Source of the DNA: Struthidea cinerea
Taxonomy: Eukaryota > Chordata > Aves > Passeriformes > Corcoracidae
Direction: 5' to 3'
Length of the DNA: 64,000 nt
NCBI GenBank assembly: GCA_013397865.1
Contig: VZTI01005325.1
Span: 4,122,100-4,186,099 of the forward strand
Position numbers and translations under genes: made by a program. Under the pieces are notes generated by a model. It saw nothing but the letters and a program-made list of their open reading frames with translations. It was not told the DNA's origin and searched no databases. Shown here piece after piece: positions 63,485-64,000 of this stretch (the stretch's first letter is position 1; every line of letters starts with the position of its first letter).

Positions 63485-63586
63485 GATATAGGGTTCAGAT
63501 CCATCCAGGCTATTGACCACTGAGCAACAAAAGAGTAAAGTCAAAATGTGTCTGCAAAAAGTAACAGAGCAATTTGATGCAGACAT
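63485..63586 (+). other. Candidate alternative or poison exon
   Basis: A T-rich tract ends in TTTTACAG (AG at 63483-63484) and a strong donor GTAAGTAGG starts at 63587, bracketing 102 nt. Every frame has a stop. Spliced directly to the CCSER1 exon (phase 0), it would add 12 codons (DIGFRSIQAIDH) and then stop at 63521-63523, giving a protein without the C-terminal coiled coil. An ATG at 63546 opens 13 codons running into the donor, so a 5'-UTR-type exon of an internal-promoter transcript is also possible. Only the splice signals and context support it; there is no protein match. Confidence 0.4.
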
Positions 63587-64000
63587 GTAAGTAGGTAGTT
63601 ACTTATTTAAAGGAATATCTACTGGCCTGTCAATAAATTATTTTAATCTAAACTTCTTTCCATCAAATTAAATGCAAAGCACAAAATCTGTCTCTTGAGA
63701 TATAATTAAATGACATTCAAAAGAGTTTAATTACATAATTGTTGTTGACAATAAGAATAAATGGATGCATTCAAAGTTATCAGATCTAACTTCAAGAATT
63801 ATTTCAAGTTTCTGAATTGTGTTAAAATAAAGGAACATATATTTTTGGCTTATATATGGAATATATGTTGAAGTATGCAAAACATGGTTAAAACATGTGC
63901 ATTAGTGTGTGTAAATGTGTTAATACTAACATGCATTATCTATAGGTGTGTATATGCAAAATTATTTGTGTTCTTATGGTGAAGAGCATTGTGGTGATGG
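63587..64000 (+). other. Intron after the candidate exon
   Basis: Begins with a strong donor GTAAGT. AT-rich, with TATATGGAATATATG-type words near 63850-63870. No gene seen before the window ends. Confidence 0.5.

Larger units (their letters stand above)
39033..64000 (+). other. CCSER1: CCSER1 intron downstream of the exon (5' part)
   Basis: This is inferred to be the following intron. The next CCSER1 coding segment (Ser/Pro-rich, then the coiled coil) was looked for and not found before the window ends. The stretch carries CR1 and LTR insertions, an assembly gap, and a possible alternative exon at 63485-63586. Confidence 0.7.

Noticed and set aside
1..64000. Search for tRNA, rRNA, U-type snRNA genes, CRISPR arrays and prokaryotic operons
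   Set aside because: None seen by eye. The repeats are dispersed transposon copies and simple tracts, and the exon structure shows a vertebrate genome. Small hairpin RNAs cannot be excluded without folding software.

Overview
The window is vertebrate genomic DNA, almost certainly from a bird. It is AT-rich, it contains long stretches with no coding sequence, and its recognisable interspersed repeats are CR1 LINE copies and avian-type retroviral LTRs. No L1, Alu or B-type SINE was seen. There is one short assembly gap (58268-58309). Nothing prokaryotic is present, and most open reading frames look like chance frames or transposon remnants.

The one confidently recognised gene part is a single internal coding exon of CCSER1 (coiled-coil serine-rich protein 1, also called FAM190A) on the + strand at 38822-39032. 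It has a good splice acceptor and donor, and its 70 complete codons match the conserved segment just upstream of the C-terminal coiled-coil part of the protein. CCSER1 is a very large gene in vertebrates, so the remaining ~63.8 kb is best read as the two introns flanking this exon. A second, exon-like block with strong splice signals lies at 63485-63586. It is closed in all frames and would act as an alternative end or a poison exon if spliced to the first.

Region by region: 1-38821 is upstream intron. It holds CR1 3' ends (6924-7512, 14190-14569, 22466-22545, 28478-28970), a probable old amniote CR1 tail (1897-1956), a solo LTR (23170-23658), an A/C-rich tract, a TA/CA microsatellite and a 66-nt uninterrupted pyrimidine run. 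39033-64000 is downstream intron. It holds a reverse-oriented CR1 3' end (39834-40072), a reverse-oriented CR1 ORF2 piece covering the start of the reverse transcriptase (44499-45228), a reverse-oriented LTR (51998-52385), two forward CR1 3' ends (52772-53157, 57832-58047), and the C-run plus gap at 58252-58309.

No previously undescribed multi-gene system is visible. The observations most worth following are the alternative-exon candidate, two unassigned coding-like frames (58567-58812 on + and 51265-51416 on -), an unassigned gag-like remnant (about 45650-46060 on -), a 22-nt exact match shared between an LTR and a site 3.2 kb away, and several homeodomain, GATA or E-box-like palindromes in possible conserved noncoding blocks.
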